Assembly (NCBI GenBank): GCA_958296045.1
Contig: CATQHT010000003.1
Span: forward strand, 507,246 to 571,245
Reading direction: 5' to 3'
Length of the DNA stretch: 64,000 nucleotides
Origin: Rhodothermales bacterium
GTDB lineage: Bacteria; Bacteroidota; Rhodothermia; Rhodothermales; Bin80
Numbering within the stretch: the first letter of the stretch is position 1; the number at the start of each line of letters is the position of its first letter. The position numbers were made by a program, and so were the translations under genes. Positions 63,845 through 64,000 of this stretch are shown one piece after another. The notes under the pieces were generated by a model. That model did no database searches and was not told where the DNA came from. It saw nothing but the letters and a program-made list of their open reading frames with translations.

Positions 63845-64000
63845 ATGCCCAAAGCCCGGCACAAATATCTTCTTGACTTCGAGCGGCCGTTGGCAGAGCT
63901 GGAAGAGAAGCTCGAAGAGATGCGCAGGTTGGGTTCTGGTGCGGAGGATCTGGCTGACCAGGTGGCGGACCTTGCCGCGCGCGTAGAGGAGCTTCGCGGG
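63845..64000 (+). CDS. accA: acetyl-CoA carboxylase carboxyltransferase subunit alpha, 5' part
   Basis: The last 52 codons of the window start MPKARHKYLLDFERPLAELE and continue EEKLEEMRRLGSGAEDLADQ, matching the AccA N-terminus (LLDFEKPLxELExKIxEL), a helical cap before the carboxyltransferase fold. AccA pairs with AccD to make malonyl-CoA for fatty acid synthesis. The gene continues past the right edge; catalytic parts are not visible. Confidence 0.85.
   Translation, partial: MPKARHKYLLDFERPLAELEEKLEEMRRLGSGAEDLADQVADLAARVEELRG

Overview
Host lineage. The window fits a member of the Bacteroidota/Rhodothermota side of the tree. It is GC-rich (my estimate is high fifties percent). It encodes the bacillithiol enzyme BshC, a DUF3276/PUR-fold protein, a DUF151 nuclease with a UVR tail, and an LRR protein ending in a PNPF-type Por/T9SS-like sorting module. 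The mix of many decayed insertion sequences, two broken histidine genes and a very long CRISPR array suggests a genome shedding genes under heavy mobile-element load, possibly host-associated. That last point is inference.

Layout. Positions 1-14155 form a mobile-element graveyard around a sulfatase and a small lipoprotein/membrane-protein pair. It holds the end of an ISNCY-type transposase, an IS256 transposase with a nonsense codon, a second IS256-like relic without its catalytic triad, and a nested stack: an IS1182 transposase split by an IS1634-like fragment, itself split by a 705-nt group II intron with no reverse-transcriptase gene. A complete IS21 element with a 6-bp target duplication follows directly. 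A second copy of the same ORF-less intron lies on the other strand at 30758-31463, just behind plsY.

Positions 14949-30580 (all minus strand) are one tightly packed run. In transcription order it reads: PSD1 cytochrome-type lipoprotein, DUF1501 protein, SDR dehydrogenase, sugar ABC transporter (binding protein, double ATPase, permease), TIM-barrel sugar isomerase, purine nucleoside phosphorylase, DUF3276, broken hisD, broken hisC, DUF151 nuclease and bshC. The first seven look like one carbohydrate uptake and catabolism unit.

Positions 31469-38053 (minus) are an overlapping operon: cysteine desulfurase, DUF2064, thrB, thrC, a squalene/phytoene-synthase-like protein, purM and plsY. murA runs the opposite way at 38221-39519.

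Positions 39534-54029 are a complete type I-E CRISPR-Cas locus: 88 repeats (87 spacers), cas2, cas1, cas6e, cas5e, cas7e, cse2 and cas8e/cse1 on the minus strand, and cas3 divergent on the plus strand. The leader-distal half carries degenerate repeats and duplicated blocks of spacers; the 47 leader-proximal repeats look identical.

Positions 54060-60509 (minus) encode an LRR surface protein, a Tat-type FAD oxidoreductase and a membrane multihaem cytochrome-TPR protein. A GT2 glycosyltransferase fused to a degenerate sugar-phosphate transferase follows on the plus strand, and the window ends in the first 52 codons of accA.

The least expected elements are the paired ORF-less group II introns, one of which splits a transposase exactly so that excision restores the reading frame, and the run of in-frame amber codons in otherwise open frames.
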